Source: JADLDB01 sp040755835 | GTDB taxonomy: Bacteria; Myxococcota; Myxococcia; Myxococcales; Myxococcaceae | Direction: 5' to 3' | NCBI GenBank assembly: GCA_040755835.1 | Contig: JBFMAB010000025.1 | Span: 124,001 to 188,000 of the forward strand | Length of the DNA stretch: 64,000 bases | Shown here: one piece after another, positions 35,501 through 43,755 of the stretch | How the letters are laid out: each line of letters starts with the position of its first letter | How positions within the stretch are numbered: position 1 is the stretch's first letter | The notes under the pieces: generated by a model | Seen by the model: only the letters and a program-made list of their open reading frames with translations | Databases searched by the model: none | Told to the model about the DNA's origin: nothing | Position numbers and translations under genes: made by a program

Positions 35501-38338
35501 GACGGACGTACCGCCCGGGCCGCTGCAGTCGGCCGACGGGAAAAAGGTGACGCCCGCGCCCGACACCGTGGCCGGCAGCGGGCCGTCGGCGGTCGCGTCG
35601 TTGCCGAAGGCGTCCTTGCGCGTGAGGTTGACCGCGCCGGAGCACACGCCCGACTGCCTCGAGGTGGGTAGCCCCACGAAGGCGATGCTGGCCGCCGCCG
35701 CCGGCGTGACAGTGAGGGTGAGGGTCGCGTCCTGCGACAGCAGCCGCGCGACGAGGGGGGCGCTGGACAGGACGCGCTCGACGCGCACGTAGAAGGACTT
35801 GCGCGACTCCGTCGCCATCAACCCGAAGCTCGTCACCGCGCCCGTCTTCGTCTGGCAGGCGCTCAAGTTGGCGTGGAAGGTGACGCCCGTGGGCACCATG
35901 GGGAACGTGAGGGTGGTGGCCGAGCCGACGGGCACGTCGTTGCCGTACGTGTCCTTGCGCTCGAGCGTCACCAACAGGCAGCTGCCGGCCACCAGCGTCT
36001 GCGTCTGCGACGCGGGCTCGAAGACGGAGAGGCCCATCGAGGGGCCGGGCGTGAAGGTGAGCGCCGCCGTGTTGCTGGTGGACACGCCGCCCGCGGTGCC
36101 CGTCAGCGTGTAGCCGCGTGCGATGGTGCTGCCGAAGTACACCTGCGCGCTGGTCATGCCCGCGGGGATGCTGATGGGGCTCGAGCCGCCACAGCTCGAG
36201 GACGACGTGCCCCAGGTGTACGTGCCCGCAGACATCGGGTTGAAGGTGAGGTCGCTGGCCACGCCGAAGGCCGCCGGGTTGTTGAAGGCGTCGAAGATGG
36301 ACACGGCGAAGGGCCCGGCGCAGTTGCCCACCTGCACCGTCTGCGTCGTGGGCGAGAAGCGCAGCGACGCCGGCGGCCCCGCGACGATGGAGTTGCCCGC
36401 GAGGTCGCTGCCGGCGATGCCGGCCATCATCGGCGTGGCGCGCACGGTGAAGGCGCTCGCCGCCGTCGTCCCCTTGAAGTACAGCTGAATCTGCGCTGCG
36501 CCAGCGGGGAAGGTGGTGGTGCCCGTCACCTGGGAGGCCGGCGGACAGCCCGGCTGCGTGTAGAAGGCGAGGCCCGGCACCGCTGGCACCGCCGTCAGCG
36601 ACACCTGCACGGCCATCGCGAAGGACGCCGGCGCGTTCCCCGCGTCGTAGGCACCCAGCGTCAACGGAGAGGCCGTGCACTGGTTCGCCTGCGCGCTGCG
36701 CGGATTCATGTCCCACACCACCCTGGTGGGCGAGCCCGCGGAGACGATGAGGTTCTGACTGGCCGACGCGAGGCCGCCCGTCACCTCGGACACCGTCACC
36801 AGGCCCGACGTCGGCGTGGTGCCCTTGAGGAACAGGTCGACCTCGGTGGTGCCCGCCGGCAGCGGCAACGTCGTGATGGGCGTATTGCAGTTGCCGGTCG
36901 TGGCGTCGTGAAAGGTGACGCCGGTGGGCCCGGTGAAGCTGAGCGCCCACGCCTGGGCGGCGGGCGACGGGTTGCCGAACTGGTCCTGCACCTGCACCTG
37001 CAGGCGCACGTCGCCCGGCGTCGAGCTGCAGGCCTGCCCGGACTGGATGACGAGCGGCTGGTTGCGGAAGGCCAGCTTCGACGGCGCCGCGGCGCTGATG
37101 GTGACGTCCTGCGTGGCCACCAGCGGCGACGGCAGGCCCACGTCCACCTGGGCGGTGACGCGCATCGGCGCGCCCGGAGCCGTCGCGCGCCGGGAGAAGA
37201 CGCGGAAGGTGACGCTGCCCCGGCCCGCCGGAATGGTGGCGATGGTGGTGGCGCTGGCTGGTGAGCAGTCCGCCGTCACCGAGAAGTTGCCTTCGGCGTC
37301 CTCGGGCGACGCGTTCAGCGTCACCGCGAGGTCCGAGGTGACGGTGGTGGGCCGGTTGTCGGCATCGCGGAGCTCCACCGTCATCTCGTTGTTGAGGCAA
37401 CCGCCGGCGGGCAGCGAGCGCGGGGGCGACGTGAAGACGAGCTGCGTCGCAGGCAGCGGCGCGATGACGATGTCCGACGTCGCCGGCGTGAGGCTGCCGC
37501 TGGACGCCGTCAGCACGGCGCTGCCAGCGACGTCGCCACGCAGGTACACGGTGGCGGAGTCCTGCTGGAAGGGGATGGTGACGCTCGTCACCGGGACGGT
37601 GCAGTCCTGGTCCGCGAAGAAGCCCACGCCCGCCAGCGACGACGCCAGCTGCACCGTGGTGGTGAGCCCCGCGCCGCGCGGCCCGAGCGCGTTGCGCAGC
37701 CCCACCGTCACCGGGCCACCGCACCGGGTGCGCGGCAGCGTCAGCGGCACGTTGGTCAGCGACAGGCGGTCCGGCGGGTCGACGCACTCCGCGCTCGACG
37801 CGCACTCGGAGTCCCCGCACGCCACCACCCCGTCGCAGTCGGTGTCCGCCTCGGAGCTGCACAGCTGCACCGAGCCGGGGAAGGTGGTGGGGCTGACGTC
37901 ATCGCAGTCGGCGCCGCCCTGCGCCGCGCTGACGAAGCCGTCGCGGTCGCCGTCCAGCGTCGGGTCCGGCGGGTCCAACTGGAGCAGCTGAACGTTGGTG
38001 ACGCCTTGTTTCGGAAACGTGGCCTGCACCTCGACGGAGCGCGAGTTGAGCTTCAGCGTCGACGCGTCGCTGCAGGTGCCGAGGTACGCGCGCGCCTGGA
38101 AGGACACCGTCTCGGGCAGGTCGTCGCCGCGCCGCACGCCCACCACCCACTCCTCCTTCATCGCGGTGCGTTCGAGGAGGAGGCTCTTCCGCTGCGAACC
38201 GCCAGCGAAGACGGCGAGCTCGAGGCAGTCGGCTTTCAGCGCCGGCGCGACGTGCACCCTCGCGGACAGGGCGCTGTCGGGGGTCTTGCTGCAGGCGGAC
38301 ACCAATGCAATCGGAAGGACCAGGACGAGGCGCTTCAT
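32573..38338 (-). CDS. giant lipoprotein with about 12 two-Cys Ig-like modules
   Basis: 1921 residues. Signal MKRLVLVLPIALVSAC (Ser +2). Residues 130-170 hold a MopE-like calcium segment (DGDRDGFVSAAQGGADCDD, ADTDCDG). From about 191 to 1540 there are about twelve modules of 105-130 residues, each opening with a short strand plus Cys (for example LAFRNQPLVIQSGQAC) and containing V.LRDA.N....  and later (V/T)FY....C; so each module has one Cys pair. They resemble bacterial Ig-like repeats of adhesins. The last 380 residues have about four copies of a different block (FLVFSAS..., VNYAVEVVEF). Likely a long surface adhesin or fibre. A TAGCCT hexamer lies 38 bases upstream. Confidence 0.78.
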   Translation of the reverse strand: MKRLVLVLPIALVSACSKTPDSALSARVHVAPALKADCLELAVFAGGSQRKSLLLERTAMKEEWVVGVRRGDDLPETVSFQARAYLGTCSDASTLKLNSRSVEVQATFPKQGVTNVQLLQLDPPDPTLDGDRDGFVSAAQGGADCDDVSPTTFPGSVQLCSSEADTDCDGVVACGDSECASSAECVDPPDRLSLTNVPLTLPRTRCGGPVTVGLRNALGPRGAGLTTTVQLASSLAGVGFFADQDCTVPVTSVTIPFQQDSATVYLRGDVAGSAVLTASSGSLTPATSDIVIAPLPATQLVFTSPPRSLPAGGCLNNEMTVELRDADNRPTTVTSDLAVTLNASPEDAEGNFSVTADCSPASATTIATIPAGRGSVTFRVFSRRATAPGAPMRVTAQVDVGLPSPLVATQDVTISAAAPSKLAFRNQPLVIQSGQACSSTPGDVRLQVQVQDQFGNPSPAAQAWALSFTGPTGVTFHDATTGNCNTPITTLPLPAGTTEVDLFLKGTTPTSGLVTVSEVTGGLASASQNLIVSAGSPTRVVWDMNPRSAQANQCTASPLTLGAYDAGNAPASFAMAVQVSLTAVPAVPGLAFYTQPGCPPASQVTGTTTFPAGAAQIQLYFKGTTAASAFTVRATPMMAGIAGSDLAGNSIVAGPPASLRFSPTTQTVQVGNCAGPFAVSIFDAFNNPAAFGVASDLTFNPMSAGTYTWGTSSSSCGGSSPISIPAGMTSAQVYFGSTIARGYTLTGTAGGVSTSNTAALTFTPGPSMGLSVFEPASQTQTLVAGSCLLVTLERKDTYGNDVPVGSATTLTFPMVPTGVTFHANLSACQTKTGAVTSFGLMATESRKSFYVRVERVLSSAPLVARLLSQDATLTLTVTPAAAASIAFVGLPTSRQSGVCSGAVNLTRKDAFGNDATADGPLPATVSGAGVTFFPSADCSGPGGTSVSADFAANSATSATVSMSSPVVGTYPVLATAGGFSDTKDFTVTVGAASKVVLTGAGGALAAGACVDQTAEVRDANDNLVAGNHTITLSAAPTAGVTFYEQAGCTGGAITSKVTGGTASAGFSFRVTAPAASLVVTASSGSLTAGTATYSVTPGPPTAVGLTLATNVATAGDCVNASAEVRDAYNNPVPGARTIDLSASPATGVTFYDAANCGGMPTTEVSIVTGASVAFSLRVTKAVPAQDVTAASTGLVSGVETLAVSAGAATKVVIPTAGATVNAGTCVDANAEVRDAYDNLVTGARTIDLSAAPPTGVTFYGMAACGGGAITSKSTSGGSSIAFSFRANTPTSSLVVTAATSGLTAGTQTWVIALGPPAKLAWKTAPPATLARFTCSGAVTVELRDAGDNTANATTDTVVTLNTSAAGAGLSFFSDMACTTAVPTVTITTGTSEATFYVAVTGSSMTNVTGTSGTLTATPPAPVTPSGTVTDVLVVAAATPDVEPGGCVPLTVTRQTSGGAPITMGVSSFSVASSNAAINFYTSPTCSGTAAGTGTGTIANGSSTGLVYAHGKSVASVTPVTLTASDPNSGLLQGTTMVNAYPLVRRGTCDIADGSLDNRCVLSPAIPNHDINRSFLVFSASGNTRHNPGGGFVVAPTDSNVECHLEATGTDTAVKCTRGDSHQQVSVNYQVVSWGRDFASGGVSVRHLTGTLAANATTADLSITPALSSPGSAFLLFSTSSAAGTLNGEAHFPTARILDVNTVRLARADAAGPAVNYAVEVVEFAGVTTERGVATNRSGATFSVGVSAAPSNHSFLLYSARTDAATANDQYICKRRLKVRHGSSTRLDFSRGAGGGGAGSNCTNSNVVELAWERVTLPSCGFSCSPVQHPNDITLNDTVPSGTQNLTSAVETHRAIVFMAGQGPGGQAAGEGNFNDSDADTGDNTAALHGRATFNSATQVRVERALATDKAVFAPQVVQFDP

Positions 38339-38396
38339 GTGGGTGTCACCCTCACTTCCGGCCGAGGCGATTCGTCAGAGGCTAGCACGCGTCGCT

Positions 38397-39641
38397 TCAG
38401 CGAATCCGTGGGAGGGACGGCGAGCGTCCCCGGTGCGTGCGCGCGTACTCGACCAGGTTCTTGATGTCGTAGCAGATTTGCCGAATGTCATGCCCCATCG
38501 TCAGCTCGATGTGGCTGTTGCCCTTCACCGGGCGCCACAGCAGGTACTCGCTCCTGGCCGAGCGGTACACGCTGCTGGTGGACTTGAGTGACGCGAGCGG
38601 ATCCAGGTCGCCGAAGATGATGGCCATGGGCACCTTGATCTTCGCGAAGCCGCGCTTGAAGTCGTAGCCCGTGCGGTAGCAGACGACCTCGCCCCTGCGG
38701 ATCCACTTGAGGAACTGATCCACCACCTTGCGGGGCTCCTTCTCGCCGCCCTCCTTGAGCAGCCAGCGCACGTTGTCCATCGACATGCGGTCCCAGCGGG
38801 TGAGGTAGTTGATGCGGCTCGCCACCAGGCTCAAGACGGGGCTCTGCTCGGCGTAGCCCAGGGCGTCCGACGCCAGCTTGAGCCAGGTGTCGATGGGCAG
38901 GTACCGGTACTTCAGCGTGCGCGGCGTGGGGCCGTGGCCCTTCTTCGTCAGCTTCGCGGCCAGCTCGCCCAGCGCGTGGCCCAGCTTCCGCTGCGTGTTG
39001 AGGCCCGCCAGCGCCGCGTCCACCGACGCCTCGAGGCCCGGACCCGCGTAGGCGAGCAGCTTGAGCGGCAGGCTGCCCTTGCCCAGCTCCGCCGGCGCAC
39101 CGATGGTGACGATGCCGTCGAAGTGGTCGTGGTGGATGCCCGCGTACCCGTACCCGAGGATGCCGCCCATCGAGTGGCCGCAGTAGAAGATGCGGTCCCG
39201 CCGGGTGATGCGCCGCACGCCCGCGACGGCCGCCGGCAGGTCGTAGAGAAAATACGCGTCGATGTCCCAGTCCCAGTCGAGGTCTGCCGGCAGGTTCCGG
39301 CCGAACTTCGCCGCGCGCTCGTGCTGCAGCTCGATGCTGCTCTTCCCGTGGCCGCGCAGCTCGAGGATGTGGATGTCGAGGCCGAAGAAAAGCAGGTTCT
39401 TCACGAACTCGCCGCTCGTCCACGCGTGGCGGTTCTGCGAGAAGCCGTGCACCAGCAGCATCGGCTCGCCGAACAGCGGCTGCGGGAAGACCTGCGGCAC
39501 CGGGCGGTAGCGGGTGATGACCAGCGACCAGCCGTCGGCCGTCTCCACCACGTACTTCGTCTTCTTGTAGAGCGCGCGGAACTCGACGTCGTCGACGGTG
39601 GGCTGGCCGCCAGGCTGTTCCCCTCGCGAAGGCGCGGTCAT
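38397..39641 (-). CDS. alpha/beta hydrolase
   Basis: 414 residues. The oxyanion strand MLLVHGFSQNRHAW, nucleophile elbow CGHSMGG (Ser157), acid loop IIFGDLDPLA and a late His (GNSHIELTMGHD) give a complete Ser-Asp-His triad. LELRGHGKSS is typical of the esterase/lipase group. N-terminal 45 residues are extra. Cytoplasmic, no signal peptide. The substrate cannot be told; similarity in layout is to lysophospholipase/monoglyceride-lipase-like enzymes. It stands alone between the giant lipoprotein gene and a phosphoesterase gene on the same strand. Confidence 0.8.
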   Translation of the reverse strand: MTAPSRGEQPGGQPTVDDVEFRALYKKTKYVVETADGWSLVITRYRPVPQVFPQPLFGEPMLLVHGFSQNRHAWTSGEFVKNLLFFGLDIHILELRGHGKSSIELQHERAAKFGRNLPADLDWDWDIDAYFLYDLPAAVAGVRRITRRDRIFYCGHSMGGILGYGYAGIHHDHFDGIVTIGAPAELGKGSLPLKLLAYAGPGLEASVDAALAGLNTQRKLGHALGELAAKLTKKGHGPTPRTLKYRYLPIDTWLKLASDALGYAEQSPVLSLVASRINYLTRWDRMSMDNVRWLLKEGGEKEPRKVVDQFLKWIRRGEVVCYRTGYDFKRGFAKIKVPMAIIFGDLDPLASLKSTSSVYRSARSEYLLWRPVKGNSHIELTMGHDIRQICYDIKNLVEYARTHRGRSPSLPRIR

Positions 39642-39690
39642 GACGAGGCCTCAGTGTGTCACGTTCCGGTGGCGAGGCCAGCCCAGCGAC

Positions 39691-40509
39691 TCACGGCGCC
39701 AGGCGCTTCAGCTCCACGCCGTCGCGGAAGTCGTCCACCGAGCGATAGCGCGCGGCGAGGTCGACCTCCACGTACGTCTTCGCCGCGTCGAGGCAGCCGA
39801 AGCTGGTGGACACGCACAGCTGCCGCGGCCCGTCCTTCGCGTAGCCCTCGCGGACGACGTCGTGCCCGTAGATGGCCACGTCACCGCCCAGCGCCCGCAC
39901 GAAGCGCTCGGCCTCGTGCTCGCGCGCCATGCGCGACCACAGGAGCGGCCCCAAGAGCGGCACGCGCGCGAAGTCGGTGATGTGCATGTCGCGGTAGCCG
40001 TCGAGGCGCAGCGCCTCGAGCTCGTCGGGGTGCGCCAGGTCGGCGGACGGCGCCGCGTGCAGCAGCACCACGCCGCAGGCGCCGACGGCCACCAACGGGA
40101 AGGCCTCCACCGCCGCCTTGAGCCGCGCGCGCCCGGCGGCGTCGAGCCGCGCCTCGAGCGCCGCACCCTCGTCGTCGTGGAACTTGAAGGTGGCCGGCCC
40201 GCCGATGTGCGCGTGTTCATGGTTGCCCAGCAGGCAGTGCACACGGCCCGGCGCGCGCGCCTGCAGCGCGAAGAAGGCGTCGAGCAGCGCGGGGGATTCG
40301 TCGCGGTACGGCGTGCCGAGGTGCTCGGGCCAGTGCTCGACCGTCTCGTCGTCGGGGCCGTGCACCAGGTCGCCGGTCAGCACCAGCCACGCGTCGTCGC
40401 CGGCGGCGAGGAAGTGCTGCTCGAGGCGCCGGAAGTCACCGAGGTTTCCCTGCAGGTCGGTACCCACGAGGAGGCGCCCGCGGTCCGGCAGCCTGAGCAG
40501 TCGCGGCAC
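39691..40509 (-). CDS. calcineurin-like metallophosphoesterase
   Basis: 272 residues with the two-metal motif set: GTDLQGN (in place of the usual GDxHG), TGDLVHGPD, LLGNHEH, LLHAAPS and YGHDVV. The first motif has Gln where His is usual, which may alter one metal site. It resembles PP2A-like and Ap4A hydrolase-type bacterial phosphatases. GTG start lies 3 bases after the stop of the upstream repeat protein gene (40513), so the two are co-transcribed; GGGAG overlaps that stop. It would hydrolyse phosphomonoesters or dinucleoside polyphosphates in the cytoplasm. Confidence 0.8.
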   Translation of the reverse strand: MPRLLRLPDRGRLLVGTDLQGNLGDFRRLEQHFLAAGDDAWLVLTGDLVHGPDDETVEHWPEHLGTPYRDESPALLDAFFALQARAPGRVHCLLGNHEHAHIGGPATFKFHDDEGAALEARLDAAGRARLKAAVEAFPLVAVGACGVVLLHAAPSADLAHPDELEALRLDGYRDMHITDFARVPLLGPLLWSRMAREHEAERFVRALGGDVAIYGHDVVREGYAKDGPRQLCVSTSFGCLDAAKTYVEVDLAARYRSVDDFRDGVELKRLAP

Positions 40510-40512
40510 GCG

Positions 40513-41689
40513 TCACTCCCTGGGGAGCGCGCGGAGCACGGCCTTCCCGTCCTTGATGACGACCTTGAACTCGACGCTCTTCGCCGAGTGCTGCTTCATC
40601 AGCTCGGGCACCTGCTTTCGCAGCGTGGCCGACACCGCGTCGAGCGTCACGTTGCGGGTGTCTTCGCCACAGCGCTTCTTCGCCATCACGTACGCGTCGT
40701 AGATGGCCTTGATTTTCTGGTCCGAGAGCCCACCGTCGGCGGCGATGGGCGCGGGCCGGGAAGCCGGGTTGCTGCCGGTGTTGGCCGGCTTGAGCGCGGG
40801 GTTCGAGCCGGTGCCGCCCGGTGGACCCGCGGGGGTGATTTTCGGGATGCCCCCGGTGGCCGTCTTCACCACCGGCCGCTCGCCCGTCACCGGCTTCACC
40901 GTCGGCACCCCGCCCGTCACCGGCTTCACCGTCGGCACCCCGCCCGTCACCGGCTTCACCATCGGCACGTCGCCCGTCACCGGCTTCACCGNNNNNNNNN
41001 NNNNNNNNNNNNNNNNNNNNNNNNNNNNNNNNNNNNNNNNNNNNNNNNNNNNNNNNNNNNNNNNNNNNNNNNNNNNNNNNNNNNNNNNNNNCGCCCGTCA
41101 CCGGCTTCACCGTCGGCACCCCGCCCGTCACCGGCTTCACCATCGGCACGTCGCCCGTCACCGGCTTCACCGCGGGGGCGAGGGGCTTCGGCGCCGGCTT
41201 CGACACCGCGTCGGCGGCCGCGGCCATGACGCTCTCGAGGTCGCCGTCTTCGCCGTCGAGGTCCGACAGGTCGAGGTCCTCGTCGATGTGGAAGTCGTCG
41301 TCGGTGCTGCGCTTCGTCCCGCGGTCCTCGCGCGCCTTGCGGTGCAGGCGCGCCTTGAAGAGGTCGCGCGAGTAGGTGCCGGCCTCGATTTCGCGGATGG
41401 TCCGTTCCCACAGCCGCTCGTAGGTGATCAGCTTCTGCGCGAGCTGCTGCACGCGAAACTTCGCGGCGGTGTGCCGCACGAAGGTGCCCTTGAGCTGGAG
41501 GATTTGCTTCTTCAGCTGCTCGTGGTGCTTGGTGGGCGGGATGCGCTCCATGCCCAGGAAGTACTGCTCGTACTGGGCCTTGAGCTCGTTGAGCTCGCTC
41601 TCGAGCTCGCCGCAGAGCTTGAGGACCTGTTCGGCGTCGCCGAGCTGCTTCCGTTCGATGCTGGCTTCGGTGCGCCCTGCCACGGTCAC
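40513..41689 (-). CDS. coiled-coil protein with decapeptide repeats, interrupted by the assembly gap
   Basis: The gene reads in one frame on the right of the N-run and another on the left, because 100 N is an arbitrary length; the real gene is probably intact. N-terminal 120 residues are helical (LCGELESELNELKAQYEQYF, LITYERLWERTIREIEAG), then an acidic patch (DEDLDLSDLDGEDGD), then decapeptides VKPVTGGVPT/VKPVTGDVPM, then a C-terminal domain (LSDQKIKAIYDAYVMAKKRC, VEFKVVIKDGKAVLRALP). I associate this C-terminal region with the myxobacterial MXAN_5187-type family, from memory. Role unknown. GTG at 41689, or GTG at 41683, which is 9 bases after TAGGAT. Confidence 0.7.
40881..41176. repeat. 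30-bp tandem repeat containing the gap
   Basis: Units of CGCCCGTCACCGGCTTCACC plus ten variable bases: about 3.7 copies left of the gap and 2.8 copies right of it, all in phase with a 30-base period. Two variants alternate (GTCGGCACCC and ATCGGCACGT), giving the decapeptides VKPVTGGVPT and VKPVTGDVPM. True copy number is unknown. Confidence 0.9.
40992..41091. other. assembly gap of 100 N
   Basis: Exactly 100 undetermined bases, the usual placeholder for a scaffold gap of unknown length. It falls inside the 30-bp tandem repeat, which explains why assembly failed. Confidence 0.98.
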
Positions 41690-41692
41690 CGC

Positions 41693-41698
41693 ATCCTA
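41693..41698 (-). promoter_or_regulatory. -10-like hexamer TAGGAT near the repeat-protein start
   Basis: TAGGAT on the minus strand lies 9 bases before the GTG at 41683 (and 3 before the GTG at 41689). The spacing seen at other genes favours 41683 as the true start. Confidence 0.4.
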
Positions 41699-41752
41699 GC
41701 CGCTCGCCCGCCGGTGGGGAGCGCGGCGTATGCCCACACTCACCTTCACCCG

Positions 41753-43012
41753 TCAGGCCGCGGTCAAGGCGGCGACGTCGACCTTCGGCTGGGCGTTGAT
41801 CTGCCGGAGGTTCTTCACCAGCACCCACGCGCCGAGGCTGAACATGCAGATGGAGATGAACTGGCTGGTGCTGATGTTGTACCAGGCGTCGAAGGGCACC
41901 GAGGCGATGAGGCCGTGCAGCGTGCCGCGCTCGAGGTCGCCGCGGAACAGCTCCACCGTGCTGCGCAGCACCGCGTAGCACATGAGCCAGGTGGCGAGGA
42001 TCTGCCCGTGGAAGCGGCGGTAGCGGCGCAGCGACAGCAGCGCGACGAAGAGGACGATCTGCCCGAAGGACTCGTACAGCTGGGTGGGGTGCACCGGGAG
42101 CGTGTGGTGGTGTTGCGCGGCCCAGTCGGCGATGCGCACGGCGCCGGCCTGCGCCTGGGCGGTCACCTCGCCGGTCTGCTCCACCACCCAGCGCGTCTCG
42201 TGCAGCGCGTCGGACTGCGACTGGAAGGCGAGGCTGGCGGTGTCGCCGGGGTTGCCGAACAGGTCCTTCACCAGGCCCACGCCGGGGAACTCCACGGCGA
42301 ACGGCGCCTTGTCGTGGGTGGTGACGCGGCCCCAGCAGCAGCCGGCCGAAAAGCAGCCGAGACGGCCGAAGGCCTGGCCCAGCGACACCATGGGGATGAG
42401 GAGGTCGGACCAGCGCCAGAAGTTGATGCCGTGCTTGCGCGTGTACCAGATGGCCATCAGCACCGCGCCGATGAGGCCGCCGTAGAAGACGAGGCCGCCG
42501 CCGAGCGAGAAGATTTCGCGCGGGTTCGCCGCGTAGTCCTTCCAGTTGACGATGACGAAGAGCAGGCGCGAGCCGGCGATGCCGCTGACGAACGCCCAGA
42601 AGGCGAAGTCGAACACCTGGTCGCGGCGCTCGAGGCCCAATTTCCCGGGCCACTCGCGCACGGCGAGCCACGCGCCGGCGGTGATGGCGGTGATGAAGCC
42701 CGCGCCGATGAGCAGGCCGTAGGTGTGAATGGGAATGCCTTCGCCCTTCCCGACGATGCCGAGGATGGGGATGGACGGGAGCGCGTAGTACAGGCCGACG
42801 CCGGCGAGGCCGAGGCCGATGACGCCGTAGAGGAGGGCGCGGTTTCTCCGCTCGTCCTTCGTGGGCTCGATGGGGTTGCCCTTCGCGTCGCGCCCTTCGG
42901 CCCCGCGCCAGCCGCTCCAGGCGGCGTAGGCGACCAGGGCGAGCGCCGCGAGGATGATGAGGACGCGCGACAGCTCCGAGTCGGCGCGGATGCGGAAGAG
43001 GACGGGCAGCAT
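41753..43012 (-). CDS. lgt: prolipoprotein diacylglyceryl transferase, long form
   Basis: 419 residues, longer than E. coli Lgt (291). The conserved pieces are present: IPIHTYGLLIGAGF, GGGLVFYGGLIGA, the signature region GQAFGRLGCFSAGCCWG, HPTQLYES and VLRSTVELFRGD with the Arg and Glu needed for catalysis. About seven membrane segments. The enzyme moves diacylglycerol from phosphatidylglycerol to the lipobox Cys on the periplasmic side of the inner membrane. The signature has Cys in place of the usual Asn residues and the protein carries an extra 75-residue N-terminal part with two membrane segments and an insert before HPTQLYES. The many lipoproteins in this window are its likely clients. 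Confidence 0.88.
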   Translation of the reverse strand: MLPVLFRIRADSELSRVLIILAALALVAYAAWSGWRGAEGRDAKGNPIEPTKDERRNRALLYGVIGLGLAGVGLYYALPSIPILGIVGKGEGIPIHTYGLLIGAGFITAITAGAWLAVREWPGKLGLERRDQVFDFAFWAFVSGIAGSRLLFVIVNWKDYAANPREIFSLGGGLVFYGGLIGAVLMAIWYTRKHGINFWRWSDLLIPMVSLGQAFGRLGCFSAGCCWGRVTTHDKAPFAVEFPGVGLVKDLFGNPGDTASLAFQSQSDALHETRWVVEQTGEVTAQAQAGAVRIADWAAQHHHTLPVHPTQLYESFGQIVLFVALLSLRRYRRFHGQILATWLMCYAVLRSTVELFRGDLERGTLHGLIASVPFDAWYNISTSQFISICMFSLGAWVLVKNLRQINAQPKVDVAALTAA

Positions 43013-43097
43013 GGGGTTCGAGGGGTTACTCGCGGGGGCGTGGGGCTGCAACAGTCCAGTCAGCGAGGTCTTCCGTGCCCCGTCCCGGCGTGTCAGG

Positions 43098-43721
43098 GTG
43101 ACGCACGTGCCGCTGCGCTGGGTGGTGCGACTGCTGCTGCTGGTGGGCGTCTTCGTCGCGGGCGCACTCGCGACGTGGGCGGTGCTGCGGCCTCCACCCT
43201 TCCAGCCGCCGGCGGCGCCGGTGGTGGTGGAGAAGGTGCGCGCGGCGGCGCGGCTCGAGACGCTGGACGTGCGCGTCTACAAGAAGGTGTCCTTCGCGCC
43301 GGGGCCGCAGCCGTCCGGCAGCGTGTGGGGCGACCTCGCGGAGTGGGTGAAGCACACCGTGCGGGCTCCGGAAGGGAAGGCCATCGTCTTCGCGGTGGTG
43401 CACTACGGCGTCGACCTCTCGAAGTTGTCCGCCGAGCGCGTGGCGGTGCAGGGCGAGCGCGTGGTGGTGTCGCTGCCGGACGTGCGCGCGTCCGTCGAGT
43501 TGTTGCCGGGCGAGACGGAGGTGCTGGGCTCGAACCTCGACTCGGCGCAGACGGCGGAGCTGTTCGAGTTGGCCAGGCGGGGCTTCGAGGTGGAGGCCGG
43601 GCAGAACGAGGCGCTGCGCACGCAGGCGCGCATGGCCGCCGAGCTGGCGGTGGAACGCGTCTTGCGCGCGCTGGGCTTCCGCGAGGTGGTGTTCAGCGTG
43701 AGGCGTGCGCCCGCCGGGTGA
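43098..43721 (+). CDS. DUF4230-family membrane-anchored protein
   Basis: 207 residues. One N-terminal membrane segment (WVVRLLLLVGVFVAGALATWAVL) and then a domain reading VVEKVRAAARLETLDVRVYK, GKAIVFAVVHYGVDLSKL, VVVSLPDVRASVELLPGETEV, and a C-terminal helix ARMAAELAVERVLRALGF. This is the DUF4230 pattern, an envelope family without known function. GTG at 43098 is chosen as it directly precedes the anchor; the longer frame upstream runs into the divergent lgt gene. Divergent from lgt with an 85-base spacer. Confidence 0.72.
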   Translation: MTHVPLRWVVRLLLLVGVFVAGALATWAVLRPPPFQPPAAPVVVEKVRAAARLETLDVRVYKKVSFAPGPQPSGSVWGDLAEWVKHTVRAPEGKAIVFAVVHYGVDLSKLSAERVAVQGERVVVSLPDVRASVELLPGETEVLGSNLDSAQTAELFELARRGFEVEAGQNEALRTQARMAAELAVERVLRALGFREVVFSVRRAPAG

Positions 43722-43755
43722 GGTGGGGTTGGCGCGGCGTCGCGGGGTGCGCCTC

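Noticed and set aside
40881..41176. 30-bp direct repeats that might be a CRISPR array
   Set aside because: The repeats are contiguous without unique spacers and encode in-frame decapeptides of a protein, so this is a coding tandem repeat.
40513..41689. Apparent frameshift in the repeat protein gene
   Set aside because: The frame change lies across 100 N of arbitrary length; both halves have coding quality and match one protein, so a real frameshift is not shown.
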